Assembly: GCF_900233005.1 (NCBI RefSeq)
Contig: NZ_LT960611.1
Span: forward strand, 1,178,001 to 1,242,000
DNA from: Vibrio tapetis subsp. tapetis
GTDB taxonomy: Bacteria > Pseudomonadota > Gammaproteobacteria > Enterobacterales > Vibrionaceae
Length of the DNA: 64,000 bases
Direction of reading: 5' to 3'
The notes beneath the pieces were generated by a model. The model saw nothing but the letters and a program-made list of their open reading frames with translations, searched no databases and was not told the DNA's origin. Positions 18,861 through 28,506 of this stretch are shown here, piece after piece. A program made the translations under genes and the position numbers. Position 1 is the first letter of the stretch. Each line of letters begins with the position of its first letter.

Positions 18861-19672
18861 GAAATCATTTTCTCCTGAATCGTTCGTGTCATTTGACCAA
18901 TAGGGTAGTTTTTCGTACCAATCGAAGTTACTGGCACTATCTGCAGTAGTGAGTTAGTAATAAATATTTCCTGTGCGGTCTCAAGAGCAGTCAATGGTGT
19001 GGGCTCTATGTTGCAGTTTAGGCTCAATGCCCCTAATTGCTTCAACACATGCCTTCTCATCACTCCTGCAACGCCAGATTTATCCAGTAAAGGGGTAGAC
19101 CACTCGCCGTTTGCATTACGCCAGAATATATTTGCCATACTTGTTTCTATGACATTATCTGCAATATCTAACACCACGGCGTCTTGCCAACCACATTGCT
19201 CAATTTCAGCTTTGACCAACACTTGCTCTATGCGGTTATTATGCTTATGCCCCGCAAGCATCGGTAAATGCCCTAATGCCACAGAGCTAATACCAAGATT
19301 GACGCCATCGCGCTGCCAACTCTCGTAATACTCTGGATAACCAAATGTACTGATCGTAATACGAGCTTCCTGAGCACCTTGGATACCATAACCGCGCCCA
19401 CCAGACCCTCGACTGATGTGTAGCTTAATTCCACATTTTTCTTGAGAGTCAAAGCCGTTAATTGCCTGTTCGACCCAATCCAAAACTTGCACCCAGTTCG
19501 GCTTGGGAATTTGAAGAACGTCCAAACAAGCATTCATTCGATCACAATGGCTTTCCCAAAATAGAGGAAAACCATCTTTAACTAACATCGTCGTAAAACA
19601 ACCATCACCGTATTGAAAGCTACGGTCCGTCAATTCCACCGAATGGCTCTGTCTTCCATTGACCAAAAACAT
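18857..19672 (-). CDS. pabC: Aminodeoxychorismate lyase
   Basis: Converts 4-amino-4-deoxychorismate to p-aminobenzoate and pyruvate, a folate pathway step, using pyridoxal phosphate (fold type IV). The 271-residue protein shows FQYGDGCFTTM near residue 20, RGSGGRGYG near 88, the segment AGHKHNNRIEQVLVKAE holding the PLP lysine at about 140, VLDIADNVIETSMANIFW and GVMRRHVL. It overlaps mltG by 4 nt and is separated from fabF upstream by a terminator, so it may have its own promoter or rely on read-through. Confidence 0.93.
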   Translation of the reverse strand: MFLVNGRQSHSVELTDRSFQYGDGCFTTMLVKDGFPLFWESHCDRMNACLDVLQIPKPNWVQVLDWVEQAINGFDSQEKCGIKLHISRGSGGRGYGIQGAQEARITISTFGYPEYYESWQRDGVNLGISSVALGHLPMLAGHKHNNRIEQVLVKAEIEQCGWQDAVVLDIADNVIETSMANIFWRNANGEWSTPLLDKSGVAGVMRRHVLKQLGALSLNCNIEPTPLTALETAQEIFITNSLLQIVPVTSIGTKNYPIGQMTRTIQEKMIS

Positions 19673-19692
19673 AGCGCTTCCACCTTGCTCTC

Positions 19693-19736
19693 AAAAAAAT
19701 AAAAAAAGCGGCTCAATGCTAAGCATTGAGCCGCTC
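19693..19736 (-). terminator. Rho-independent terminator after fabF
   Basis: On the minus strand AGCGGCTCAATGC and GCATTGAGCCGCT form a 13-bp perfect stem followed by a T-rich run. It separates the fatty-acid genes from pabC. Confidence 0.93.
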
Positions 19737-19782
19737 TAAAACAAGCTTTAGTCACTTAATAAAACGAATCTTTTTAATTCGA

Positions 19783-21030
19783 TTAGATCTTCTTGAAGAT
19801 CAGTGAGCCGTTGGTACCGCCAAAGCCGAATGAATTACACAATGCGTATTCCATGTTCTCAACTTTACTTGCGGTATTAGGTACAAGGTCAATGCCTTCT
19901 GTACCTTCATCTGGGTTGTCTAGGTTAATCGTTGGTGGAACCATTTGATCAACTAAACTCATTGCCGTAATGATTGCTTCAGCAGAACCCGCGGCACCAA
20001 GTAGGTGACCTGTCATAGATTTAGTAGAAGACACCAATACTTGCTTGCTTCCCGCTTCACCTAATGCTCGCTTAATGCCTTTTAGCTCAGCGATATCACC
20101 AGCCGGAGTCGACGTACCATGTGCATTCACATAACCGATTTGTTCACCCGTTACGCCAGCATCACGCATTGCCGCTTCCATCGCAAGCGCACCACCTGAA
20201 CCATCTTCACTTGGAGAAGTCATGTGGTAAGCGTCACCGCTCATACCAAAACCAACTAACTCACAGTAAATTTTAGCGCCACGAGCTTTAGCGTGCTCGT
20301 ACTCTTCCAGTACCATAACGCCAGCACCATCGCCTAATACGAAACCATCACGATCTTTATCCCAAGGGCGCGATGCCGCTTGAGGGTCGTCATTTCGAGT
20401 AGATAACGCTTTAGCAGCTGCGAAACCGCCCATACCGAGAGGTGTTGATGCTTTTTCAGCACCACCAGCCACCATTGCGTCTGCATCGCCGTAGGCAATC
20501 ATACGTGCCGCGTGGCCAATATTATGTAAACCCGTCGTACATGCAGTAGAAATAGCGATATTAGGGCCACGTAGACCTTTCATGATAGAAAGGTGACCGG
20601 CAATCATATTAACAATGGTTGAGGGTACGAAAAACGGGCTGATTTTGCGTGGACCTTTATTGGTTAACGCAGTATGGCCATTTTCGATAAGGCCAATGCC
20701 ACCAATACCAGAACCAACAGCAACACCAATGCGTGGGCCATTTTCGGTTGTAACCGTTAAGCCTGAATCATCAAGTGCTTGAATGCCTGCAGCGACGCCA
20801 TATTGGATAAATAGATCCATTTTACGGCCATCTTTTTTGGACATGTACTCTTCGCAGTTGAAATCTTTTACAAGACCTGCAAAACGAGTAGTAAATTCTG
20901 TGGTGTCAAAATGATCGATATTCACGATGCCACTTTGACCAGCTAGCAGGGCTTTCCAAGATGATTCTACGTTGTTACCTACCGGTGACAACATACCCAT
21001 GCCAGTGACAACTACACGACGCTTGGACAT
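19783..21030 (-). CDS. fabF: 3-oxoacyl-[ACP] synthase II
   Basis: Condenses malonyl-ACP with acyl-ACP in fatty-acid elongation, including the temperature-responsive C16 to C18 unsaturated step. The 415-residue thiolase-fold protein carries the active-site Cys in [13 protein letters not shown] (about residue 163), His in [12 protein letters not shown] (about 304), and His in [14 protein letters not shown] (about 341), plus the C-terminal [12 protein letters not shown]. It follows acpP on the same strand after a 96-bp gap and ends in a strong terminator. Confidence 0.96.
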   Translation of the reverse strand: MSKRRVVVTGMGMLSPVGNNVESSWKALLAGQSGIVNIDHFDTTEFTTRFAGLVKDFNCEEYMSKKDGRKMDLFIQYGVAAGIQALDDSGLTVTTENGPRIGVAVGSGIGGIGLIENGHTALTNKGPRKISPFFVPSTIVNMIAGHLSIMKGLRGPNIAISTACTTGLHNIGHAARMIAYGDADAMVAGGAEKASTPLGMGGFAAAKALSTRNDDPQAASRPWDKDRDGFVLGDGAGVMVLEEYEHAKARGAKIYCELVGFGMSGDAYHMTSPSEDGSGGALAMEAAMRDAGVTGEQIGYVNAHGTSTPAGDIAELKGIKRALGEAGSKQVLVSSTKSMTGHLLGAAGSAEAIITAMSLVDQMVPPTINLDNPDEGTEGIDLVPNTASKVENMEYALCNSFGFGGTNGSLIFKKI

Positions 21031-21126
21031 GATCTAGTTCTCCGGAATTGAATGATTATTAAAGTGAAAGGTTTGAGGGTAGACATTAAAACTCAGGCGG
21101 TCAAGAAGACCGCCTGGAAGTGCAAA

Positions 21127-21360
21127 TTACTGAGCGCTGGTCACGTAGTCAATTGCAGCTTGAACAGTAGTGATTTTTTCAGCTTCTTCGTCAGGAATCT
21201 CAGTATCGAATTCTTCTTCCAAAGCCATTACTAGTTCAACAGTATCTAGAGAATCAGCACCTAGGTCATCTACGAAAGAAGCTTCGTTTTTAACTTCTGC
21301 TTCATCTACACCTAGCTGTTCAACAATGATTTTCTTTACGCGTTCTTCGAGGTTGCTCAT
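21127..21360 (-). CDS. acpP: Acyl carrier protein
   Basis: A 77-residue acidic carrier. The phosphopantetheine attachment Ser is in [15 protein letters not shown] at residue 37. It carries growing acyl chains for all the Fab enzymes encoded around it and for lipid A and phospholipid synthesis. The order fabG-acpP-fabF is conserved in gammaproteobacteria. The gap upstream (167 bp) is large enough for a separate strong promoter, which would fit the high abundance of ACP. Confidence 0.97.
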   Translation of the reverse strand: MSNLEERVKKIIVEQLGVDEAEVKNEASFVDDLGADSLDTVELVMALEEEFDTEIPDEEAEKITTVQAAIDYVTSAQ

Positions 21361-21527
21361 TTTTCTTTTCCTTTACAGAGTTCGCTATATGCGATGTTTT
21401 CCGTAGTTTATTCAAACTTTTAAAAGTTGCAAGGGTGTCCTTGCTGGTCAAACCACAAATTGTGCGATTTTTACCGAAAATCGGCACGTTTTTGACCTAA
21501 ATCATGCATATTTTACTAGTGCACAAC

Positions 21528-22262
21528 TTAAACCATGTACATGCCGCCGTTTACATGCAGGGTTTCACCCGTAATGTAAGCCGCTTCTGGAGACGCAAGA
21601 AACGCTACAGCAGCAGCAATTTCGCGCGGATCACCAAGACGACCAGCAGGCACTTGCGATAGTGTAGCAGTACGTTGGTCATCATTCAGTGCTTTTGTCA
21701 TATCAGTTTCAATAAAACCTGGCGCAACTGTGTTCACCGTCACACCACGAGAAGCAACTTCACGAGCCATCGACTTAGTAAAGCCAATTACACCAGCTTT
21801 TGCAGCTGCGTAGTTAGCTTGACCTGCATTACCCATAGTACCCACTACAGAACCAACGTTGATGATACGACCACAACGTTTTTTCATCATGCCGCGTAGG
21901 ACAGCTTTTGATAAACGGAAAATAGATGTCAGGTTAGTATCCATGATATCCGACCACTCATCATCTTTCATACGCATCAGTAGATTATCACGAGTAATGC
22001 CTGCATTGTTAATCAAAATATCCAATGCGCCAAATTCTTCGTTAATTGCCTTCAAAACTGTCTCGATTGATGCAGGATCAGTCACATTTAGTGCTAAGCC
22101 TTTACCTTTCTCGCCTAAGTACTCACTGATAGCCGCTGCGCCATTCTCGCTTGTCGCAGTACCGATAACGAATGCGCCACGCTCTACTAGCGTTTCTGCG
22201 ATAGCACGGCCAATACCACGGCTTGCGCCTGTCACTAAGGCGATTTTACCTTCAAGATTCAT
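21528..22262 (-). CDS. fabG: 3-oxoacyl-[ACP] reductase
   Basis: NADPH-dependent reduction of 3-oxoacyl-ACP in fatty-acid elongation. The 244-residue SDR has ALVTGASRGIGRAIA (residues 8-22), NNAGITRDNLL (about 86-96), Ser in INVGSVVGTMG (138 region) and the catalytic YAAAKAG (about 151-157). The C-terminal GETLHVNGGMYMV is the FabG signature. It lies between fabD and acpP. Confidence 0.96.
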   Translation of the reverse strand: MNLEGKIALVTGASRGIGRAIAETLVERGAFVIGTATSENGAAAISEYLGEKGKGLALNVTDPASIETVLKAINEEFGALDILINNAGITRDNLLMRMKDDEWSDIMDTNLTSIFRLSKAVLRGMMKKRCGRIINVGSVVGTMGNAGQANYAAAKAGVIGFTKSMAREVASRGVTVNTVAPGFIETDMTKALNDDQRTATLSQVPAGRLGDPREIAAAVAFLASPEAAYITGETLHVNGGMYMV

Positions 22263-22292
22263 ATTCTTTCTCGCAAATTAAATGGAAATAGC

Positions 22293-23216
22293 TTACTTAG
22301 CCGCTTCTAAACTCGTTGCGTCATTAACAGGCGCTGCGGTAAGTGTTTTTACAATTCGTTTTGTCAAACCCGTTAGAACTTTGCCTGGGCCAAGTTCAAA
22401 TAGTTTTTCAATGCCTTGCTCGCTCATTTTCTCAACGCCTTCAGTCCATCGAACTGGGCTGTATAGTTGACGAACAAGCGCATCTTTAATTTTCGCTGGA
22501 TCTGTTTCAGTTGCGACATCCGCATTGTTGATCACAGGCAAGCTTGGTGCAGTAAAGGTAATCGCCTCTAATGCAACGGCCAATTTTTCGGCTGCTGGTT
22601 TCATTAACGCACAATGAGAGGGAACGGATACTGGTAATGGTAGCGCGCGTTTAGCACCGGCTTCTTTACACAATACACCTGCACGTTCAACGGCGGCTTT
22701 GTTACCAGCAATAACGACTTGACCAGGAGAGTTGAAGTTAACAGGAGAGACAACTTCACCTTGCGCTGCTTCTTCACAAGCTTTTGCAATCGCGTCATCA
22801 GCCAAACCGATGATTGCGTACATAGCACCAATACCCGCAGGAACGGCTTCTTGCATCAGTTGGCCGCGAAGTTCCACTAGCTTGATGGCTTCTTTAAAGT
22901 CAATCACGCCAGCACACACAAGCGCTGAATACTCACCAAGGCTGTGGCCGGCGAGCAGTTCAGGCTGCGCTAATCCTTGTTCTTGCCATACACGCCACAG
23001 TGCAACAGACGCTGCCAAGAGTGCAGGTTGTGTACGGAATGTTTCATTCAGTTTTTCAGCAGGGCCATCTTGAATAAGAGCCCATAAGTCATAACCAAGC
23101 ACTTCAGATGCTTCTGAAAAAGTAGACTTAACAACATCATGCTGCTCGCCTAGCTCAGCTAACATGCCAAGAGCTTGAGAGCCTTGACCCGGGAATACAA
23201 TCGCAAATTTGCTCAT
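22293..23216 (-). CDS. fabD: Malonyl-CoA:ACP transacylase
   Basis: Transfers malonyl groups from CoA to ACP. The 307-residue protein has FPGQGSQALGM (residues 7-17), the active-site Ser in AGHSLGEYSALV (about residue 92), the Arg in KLVELRGQLMQ (about 117), and the catalytic His in PVSVPSHCALM (about 201). I chose the start at 23216 (MSKFAIVFPG) because homologues begin there; a start at 23255 would add 13 unrelated residues. It is followed by fabG after 30 bp. Confidence 0.95.
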   Translation of the reverse strand: MSKFAIVFPGQGSQALGMLAELGEQHDVVKSTFSEASEVLGYDLWALIQDGPAEKLNETFRTQPALLAASVALWRVWQEQGLAQPELLAGHSLGEYSALVCAGVIDFKEAIKLVELRGQLMQEAVPAGIGAMYAIIGLADDAIAKACEEAAQGEVVSPVNFNSPGQVVIAGNKAAVERAGVLCKEAGAKRALPLPVSVPSHCALMKPAAEKLAVALEAITFTAPSLPVINNADVATETDPAKIKDALVRQLYSPVRWTEGVEKMSEQGIEKLFELGPGKVLTGLTKRIVKTLTAAPVNDATSLEAAK

Positions 23217-23348
23217 CGTTTTTTCCTTAAAGCAATGCAATAAAAACAATACCAAATAGCCAAAACATGACCATTTTCATGGTTAAGAATCAATATCTCT
23301 TATATCGACATTTTATCGATAAGAAAGTTTCGCTATTCGGCCGATAAC

Positions 23349-24302
23349 TTAGAATCGAACGAGTGCCGATCCCCACGTGAAACCACCACCAAATGCTTCT
23401 AACAAGCAGGTATGTCCACGTTGAATTCTGCCGTCACGTACGGCTTCATCTAGTGCCGTTGGCACGGTCGCTGCAGAGGTATTTCCATGACGATCGAGTG
23501 TAATCACCACTTGATCAAGCGACATTGACAACTTTTTAGCTGTCGCGCTGATAATACGCATGTTCGCTTGGTGAGGTACAAGCCAGTCTAATTCTGATTT
23601 GTCCATGTCGTTTGCCGCTAACGTATCTTTAACCAAACGTGCAAGCTGAGTCACTGCAACTTTGAATACTTCGTTGCCAGCCATGTGTAACCACTTATCC
23701 ATTTCAGGATTCGTTCGGCTTGCAGCAGGTAGGCTAAGCAAATCACCAAATTGGCCGTCAGCATGAAGATGAGTAGAGATGATGCCAGGCTCTTCGCTTT
23801 GACTCACAACCACCGCCCCCGCACCATCACCAAATAAGATGATAGTAGAACGATCCGTTGGGTCACATGCTTTAGAAAGCGCATCAGCACCCACTACCAG
23901 TACGTTTTTACACATACCAGATTTAATATGTTGATCCGCAACAGACAGTGCATAAACGAAACCAGAACATGCCGCCGCAATATCGAAAGCTGGACAGCCT
24001 TTAATTTCAAGCATGCCTTGCACTTGGCAAGCTGCTGATGGGAATGTATGGCTGCTACTGGTTGTTGCAACGATGATAAGATCTATGTCGTGTTTATCGA
24101 TACCGGCCATTTCAATCGCATTAACCGACGCATGGTATGCCATATCGGCAACCGTTTCGTCTTCTGCCGCTATGCGACGCTCTTTAATACCAGTACGAGT
24201 GACGATCCACTCATCAGTGGTCTCTACCATTTTTTCAAGGTCTGCGTTCGAACGCACCTGTGTTGGCAGGTAGCTGCCTGTTCCTAATATTTTGCTATAC
24301 AT
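23349..24302 (-). CDS. fabH: 3-oxoacyl-[ACP] synthase III
   Basis: Starts fatty-acid synthesis by condensing acetyl-CoA with malonyl-ACP. The 317-residue protein carries the active-site Cys in [13 protein letters not shown] (about residue 112), His in [10 protein letters not shown] (about 244) and Asn in [11 protein letters not shown] (about 274). The [20 protein letters not shown] C-terminus is standard. Five nt separate it from plsX, and 132 bp from the fabD start, consistent with one plsX-fabHDG transcript. Confidence 0.96.
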   Translation of the reverse strand: MYSKILGTGSYLPTQVRSNADLEKMVETTDEWIVTRTGIKERRIAAEDETVADMAYHASVNAIEMAGIDKHDIDLIIVATTSSSHTFPSAACQVQGMLEIKGCPAFDIAAACSGFVYALSVADQHIKSGMCKNVLVVGADALSKACDPTDRSTIILFGDGAGAVVVSQSEEPGIISTHLHADGQFGDLLSLPAASRTNPEMDKWLHMAGNEVFKVAVTQLARLVKDTLAANDMDKSELDWLVPHQANMRIISATAKKLSMSLDQVVITLDRHGNTSAATVPTALDEAVRDGRIQRGHTCLLEAFGGGFTWGSALVRF

Positions 24303-24307
24303 GAAGA

Positions 24308-25333
24308 CTAATAATGCCTCTCGAGTAAAACCGCTTCCAAACGATCGCTGATCCGGGTTGGAACTTGTCGTTTGATCTCGTGTACTGCCTCACCAATTGC
24401 ATTAACAAGAGCAGGTACATCAGCACTTCCATGACTTTTTATGACAATGCCGCGCAATCCTAGCAAACTTGCTCCGTTATACTGGTCGGGGTTCAATGAT
24501 TTCAGTTCATTTAGTAAGCCAGAAAACAATTTTTTTGCAATCCAAGCTTTTAATCCAGATGCCGCTAAATGACTTTTAAGTCGATTTAGAAACAGATTGG
24601 CCACGCCTTCTGTTGTTTTTAAACATACATTGCCAACGAAACCATCACAAACCACCACATCGGCAGCGTCATGCAATAACTGATCACCTTCTACGTAACC
24701 AACGTAATTCACTTCGTCCGAAGCGCTAAGTAACTCAGCACAACGTTTGACAAGGTCGTTGCCTTTAATGTCTTCTTCGCCAATATTGAGGACGCCCACG
24801 CGAGGTACTCTACCAAGGTGTTCTTGTGCTAACGCACTGCCCATCACGGCAAATTGGAATAATGTGTCTGCATCGCATGATACGTTAGCGCCAAGATCAA
24901 GCATCCAAGTTTTATTACCACTGACCGTCGGCAAAGCCGATACTAATGCTGGTCTTTCTATTCCTGGCAGTAATTTTAAGCGAAAGCGAGAAAGCGCCAT
25001 TAACGCACCGGTATTTCCGCCGCTTACGCAAGCATCTGCCACTCCTTCAGCCACTGAGTCGATAGCCAGACGCATTGAGCTGCCACTACTATTACGCAGT
25101 GCTTTGGATGGTTTTTCAGAATTAGAAATTGTGCGATCACTGTGCTTAATAGTGAGTCGTGAATTCGGTATGTACCCAATTCGAGAAAGTTGAGATGTGA
25201 TCGTATCGCGATCACCAATAATGATCACTTTGAGCTCTGGGAAATGCGACAATGCCTGCACGGCGGCAGGCACTGTTACGCGAGGACCGAAGTCCCCGCC
25301 CATTGCATCAAGTGCAACGGTAATATTTTGCAA
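24308..25333 (-). CDS. plsX: Phosphate acyltransferase PlsX
   Basis: Makes acyl-phosphate from acyl-ACP for phospholipid synthesis. Motifs include [12 protein letters not shown] at the N-terminus, [14 protein letters not shown] (about residue 95), [39 protein letters not shown] and [25 protein letters not shown] split by a few residues. I propose the TTG at 25333 (reading [13 protein letters not shown]), which lies 9 nt after AAGG and just after the rpmF stop. A GTG at 25369 would overlap rpmF by 26 nt and add 12 atypical residues. The start remains uncertain. Confidence 0.92.
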   Translation of the reverse strand: MQNITVALDAMGGDFGPRVTVPAAVQALSHFPELKVIIIGDRDTITSQLSRIGYIPNSRLTIKHSDRTISNSEKPSKALRNSSGSSMRLAIDSVAEGVADACVSGGNTGALMALSRFRLKLLPGIERPALVSALPTVSGNKTWMLDLGANVSCDADTLFQFAVMGSALAQEHLGRVPRVGVLNIGEEDIKGNDLVKRCAELLSASDEVNYVGYVEGDQLLHDAADVVVCDGFVGNVCLKTTEGVANLFLNRLKSHLAASGLKAWIAKKLFSGLLNELKSLNPDQYNGASLLGLRGIVIKSHGSADVPALVNAIGEAVHEIKRQVPTRISDRLEAVLLERHY

Positions 25334-25343
25334 AGGGTCAACC

Positions 25344-25514
25344 TTACTTGTTAACAACCTTTTTGCCACGGTAGAAACCGTCAGCTGTCACGTTGTGACG
25401 TAGGTGAGTTTCACCTGAAGTTGCGTCTACAGAAAGTGCTGCTGTAGTTAGCGCATCGTGTGAACGACGCATGCCACGCATTGAACGTGATTTCTTGCTC
25501 TTTTGTACGGCCAT
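25344..25514 (-). CDS. rpmF: 50S ribosomal protein L32
   Basis: A 56-residue basic protein beginning [17 protein letters not shown] and ending [10 protein letters not shown], the bL32 pattern. ATG 25512-25514 is preceded by TAGGAG-type sequence (GAGTAGGGTC). It is a component of the large ribosomal subunit near the peptidyl-transferase centre exit side. It sits between yceD and plsX, as in E. coli, linking ribosome and lipid synthesis. The Cys4 zinc ribbon present in some L32 proteins is absent here. Confidence 0.96.
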   Translation of the reverse strand: MAVQKSKKSRSMRGMRRSHDALTTAALSVDATSGETHLRHNVTADGFYRGKKVVNK

Positions 25515-25551
25515 TGACCCTACTCCTATGTTATTACTTAACCGTTAAAAA

Positions 25552-26076
25552 TTAACGTTTTAAGTTTTTTAAAACATCAAATGGGTTAGGTTTTTCATCC
25601 ACAATATCTGCTGGAATCTCACCGAACACCAAATTGTCTGATTTAACGCTACAATCCGCATCATCGTGCATTGCTATTTGAGGCAAATTCAAAATGAACT
25701 CATCTTCAACTAGTTTAATTAAGTCGACTTCACCGTACTCGTTCAGATCTACCAAATCGTACTCTTCGGGTGCATCTTCTTCACTTTTCTCATTAAAATA
25801 AGGAGTACAAGTAAAGTTGACTTCACACTCATGTGTGAAAACTTCATTACAACGTTGACATTCTAAGTCGACTTGAGTGTTAGCTTTACCAGAGATAACT
25901 ACAAGTCGCTGCTCATCGAGCCCAAATGACAATAACACTTCTGCGTCGCGTTTTACGCCAACGGTTGTCTCTGCTAAACGCTTAAGAAGACTGATTTGGA
26001 TGCTGCCATCAAAATCTAATCGTTTTTGAGCTGTTTTCGCCGGATCTACCGTGCGTGGAATTTTTACCTTTTGCAT
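25552..26076 (-). CDS. yceD: YceD family (DUF177) protein, 23S rRNA accumulation factor
   Basis: A 174-residue acidic protein of the DUF177 family. It contains a CQRCNEVFTHECEVNFTC stretch (about residues 78-95) with Cys pairs that may bind zinc, an acidic DLNEYGEVDLIKLVEDEFILNLP segment, and a C-terminal NPFDVLKNLKR motif. In E. coli and plants the family is reported to act in 23S rRNA processing or accumulation. Position directly upstream of rpmF is the conserved arrangement. Mechanism is not known. Confidence 0.9.
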   Translation of the reverse strand: MQKVKIPRTVDPAKTAQKRLDFDGSIQISLLKRLAETTVGVKRDAEVLLSFGLDEQRLVVISGKANTQVDLECQRCNEVFTHECEVNFTCTPYFNEKSEEDAPEEYDLVDLNEYGEVDLIKLVEDEFILNLPQIAMHDDADCSVKSDNLVFGEIPADIVDEKPNPFDVLKNLKR

Positions 26077-26213
26077 AGGGCGCGAATATTATCTTTCTAA
26101 TCACTTAGAGTCAAAGAAAAAGGCGAAAAAGTTAAGTTTTTTTCAATTACTAACGTCAAACAAGATAAACTTACTTTAAAGTAACCAAAACGAACCAAAC
26201 TGCAGCCTTACTC

Positions 26214-26795
26214 ATGACCAAACAAGCCCTTATTTTAGCCTCAACATCACCATTTCGACAACAGTTATTAGCTAAGTTAAATATCCCGTTTAGCGTTGCT
26301 TCACCAGACTGCGATGAAACTCCACTCAAGGGAGAAACGCCGATAGAACTGGTAAGACGCTTGGCTCAAGGAAAAGCTCAAGGGTGCCAGACTCATGAGC
26401 ACGCCTTGGTCATAGGTTCTGATCAAGTCTGTGTCATCGACGGGTTGATAGTGGGCAAACCTCACAATCGTGTAAATGCCATCAAACAGTTAACCGCCCA
26501 AAGTGGTAAGAGCATCACTTTCTACACTGGTGTCGCTTTATATAACACCACAACCAAGCAATGTGATGTAGAACTTGATACCTTCATTGTGCACTTTCGT
26601 TCACTCAGCCAGTCCATGATTGAAAACTATGTCGATAAAGAGCAACCCTACTTCTGCGCCGGTAGCTTTAAAAGTGAAGGTTTAGGCATTGCCCTGTTTG
26701 ATAAACTGGAAGGAAAAGATCCCAACGCACTGGTTGGATTACCACTTATAACCTTGATTAAGATGCTTGAGAAGCAAGGCGTTGAGGTGATCTAG
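26214..26795 (+). CDS. yceF: Maf family nucleotide pyrophosphatase, YceF subgroup
   Basis: A 193-residue Maf-fold protein. ILASTSPFRQQLL at residues 6-18 is the phosphate-binding motif with the Ser and Arg; IGSDQVCVIDG (about 66-76) holds the catalytic Asp; FYTGVALYN and FCAGSFKSEGLGIALFDKLEG with DPNALVGLPL complete the family pattern. YceF of E. coli hydrolyses 7-methyl-GTP, and this sequence matches YceF more than YhdE. Divergent from the yceD operon. A tandem heptad repeat begins 1 nt after its stop codon. Confidence 0.92.
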   Translation: MTKQALILASTSPFRQQLLAKLNIPFSVASPDCDETPLKGETPIELVRRLAQGKAQGCQTHEHALVIGSDQVCVIDGLIVGKPHNRVNAIKQLTAQSGKSITFYTGVALYNTTTKQCDVELDTFIVHFRSLSQSMIENYVDKEQPYFCAGSFKSEGLGIALFDKLEGKDPNALVGLPLITLIKMLEKQGVEVI

Positions 26796-26796
26796 G

Positions 26797-26824
26797 GGCA
26801 GAAGGCAGAAGGCAGAAGGCAGAA
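26797..26824 (+). repeat. Tandem heptamer GGCAGAA x4
   Basis: Four perfect direct copies of the 7-mer GGCAGAA start 1 nt after the yceF stop codon (TAG 26793-26795). See similar arrays at 50383 and 63672. Confidence 0.95.
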
Positions 26825-26847
26825 GAAAAAGCCTAGATGATAAAACA

Positions 26848-26888
26848 AAAAGAGCAAAAGAACCTTCCTCGATTCCTTTGCTCTTTGC
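26848..26888. terminator. Probable bidirectional terminator between yceF and rluC
   Basis: AAAGAGCAAA and TTTGCTCTTT form a 10-bp stem around a 20-nt loop, with flanking A-rich and T-rich sequence between convergent genes. Confidence 0.7.
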
Positions 26889-26919
26889 TGTATCCGATCT
26901 TTTACTTCGCTATTAGAAC

Positions 26920-27873
26920 TTAGCTTTTAGCCCTTAATCCAGCCAACGCTCTTTCAAGCCTATTTTCCATCGGTGCAGAGATATCCATCTTATCGCCACT
27001 GCCTGGGTGCTCAAACTTGATGTTCGCAGCATGTAGGAACAAGCGATCTAACCCTACCTTTCCGGTATAGGCATCAAAGCGTCGATCTCCGTATCGATCA
27101 TCCCACGCGATTGGATGACCGGTATACTGAGCATGCACACGAATCTGATGCGTGCGCCCAGTTATCGGACTCGCCTGAATTAACGTGGCATCCTTGAAGT
27201 TTTCAAGCACTTTGAAACGTGTTTCTGACGCTTTGCCGTTAGGGTTAACACGAACAATGCTGTTCACTTCATTTTTAAGTAAAGGGGCATTCACCACTTT
27301 ACAACTTGATTTCCAAGCGCCCATCACTAAAGCAAAATAATACTTCTGGACCGTCTTTTCTCGAAATTGAGCTTGCAAGTGGCGCAATGCTGAACGCTTC
27401 TTAGCGACCAGTAAAATACCAGACGTGTCTCTGTCGATTCGGTGCACCAGTTCTAAGAAACGTGCATCTGGACGCAAAGCACGTAAGGCTTCGATCGCAC
27501 CAAATTTTAAACCACTGCCACCATGTACTGCGATGCCTGACGGTTTATTCAGAATCAGCATATGATCATCTTCATGAATAATATGTTGTTCTAATTCCGC
27601 GACTTTATTTAGCTTAGTACTCACAGGAGCCGCTGATGCTTCCGCCTCTTCGGTCGTTTTAACCGGAGGGATACGCACGATATCACCAGCCTGTAACTTG
27701 TACTCTGCTTTAATACGTTTCTTGTTTACTCGAACTTCGCCTTTACGCAAAATGCGGTAAACCATACTCTTAGGGATATTTTTAAGCTGATTACGCAAAA
27801 AGTTATCAATTCTTTGCCCAGCCATGTCATCGTCAATGTCGACGAATCTGACACTAGTTTTAATCTCATTCAT
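26920..27873 (-). CDS. rluC: 23S rRNA pseudouridine synthase C
   Basis: Forms pseudouridines at 955, 2504 and 2580 of 23S rRNA (E. coli numbering). The 317-residue protein has an N-terminal S4 RNA-binding domain (GQRIDNFLRNQLKNIPKSMV, about 17-80) and the RluA-type catalytic domain with LVHRIDRDTSGILLVAKK (about 140, catalytic Asp), and GRTHQIRVHAQYTGHPIAWD. I set the start at 27873 (MNEIKTSVRFVDID) to match the family; the earlier start at 27921 adds 16 residues. Divergent from rne, which is the conserved arrangement. Confidence 0.94.
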   Translation of the reverse strand: MNEIKTSVRFVDIDDDMAGQRIDNFLRNQLKNIPKSMVYRILRKGEVRVNKKRIKAEYKLQAGDIVRIPPVKTTEEAEASAAPVSTKLNKVAELEQHIIHEDDHMLILNKPSGIAVHGGSGLKFGAIEALRALRPDARFLELVHRIDRDTSGILLVAKKRSALRHLQAQFREKTVQKYYFALVMGAWKSSCKVVNAPLLKNEVNSIVRVNPNGKASETRFKVLENFKDATLIQASPITGRTHQIRVHAQYTGHPIAWDDRYGDRRFDAYTGKVGLDRLFLHAANIKFEHPGSGDKMDISAPMENRLERALAGLRAKS

Positions 27874-28332
27874 GCGGCGCATTCTAACACTGAAAGGTAA
27901 GACTACCAATTGGAATAACATCGTTAAGTAAGAAAGAAAAGGCGAAATACAAGCAAGATAAAAACTTACAAAAATGGAGGATTAGATAAGCTGTGCATAA
28001 GTAGTGGGTTACTTTTCAACCAATCAAAAGAAAAATCGCTATAGCCCCCGTAAATTCTTAGCTTCCAGACAACATAACAGCACTCACCTCTCTTTTTTTG
28101 CGTACAAAATGATAAAGCGGATTGCCGTGTTTTCATTGCACTGCTATAGTTCTCAGCTGCAATGATGTGATTGGTTATATTTCACACTATTAAAACCAGT
28201 CTCATCGCAATGTACTAGCAATGAGAGTAGAAAACTTCTTAGTCTTTATGCAGCAATGGGCGTCAGACATATTACAAGAAGTATCAATTGTCGCTCTACT
28301 CACCTTACCAATGATGAGTTATTCCGCCTAAG
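27874..28332. promoter_or_regulatory. rluC-rne intergenic region with rne promoter and 5' leader start
   Basis: AT-rich spacer between the divergent genes. It must hold both promoters and the start of the long rne leader. No coding frame is convincing. The structured leader element is listed separately at 28333-28386. Confidence 0.5.
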
Positions 28333-28386
28333 TACGCGGGCCACATCAATTTTCATAAATCGATGTGGCAACTGAGTGTCCGCGAG
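28333..28386 (+). ncRNA. rne5-like 5' UTR element (RNase E autoregulation)
   Basis: A two-tier hairpin: CGCGG (28335-28339) pairs with CCGCG (28380-28384), and inside it GCCACATC (28340-28347) pairs with GATGTGGC (28362-28369). It lies about 120 nt before the rne start. In E. coli a hairpin-rich rne leader lets RNase E cleave its own mRNA; a similar role here is inferred from position and shape. Confidence 0.65.
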
Positions 28387-28506
28387 CATCCCTTCCAGCC
28401 GAGAGGTTGCAACGAATATCCACGGGATCAGACACCATAGGTAAAGACGCTAGGCGACAAGCTGAATCAAAGAAAATAACGAAAAATATAACGAGATTTT
28501 TAAACA

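Noticed and set aside
24747..25193. 148-codon plus-strand frame inside plsX
   Set aside because: Antisense of a conserved enzyme gene; no start signal or recognisable domain.
26797..26824. CRISPR-like repeat array
   Set aside because: Units are 7 nt, directly adjacent, without spacers, and no cas genes are present in the window.
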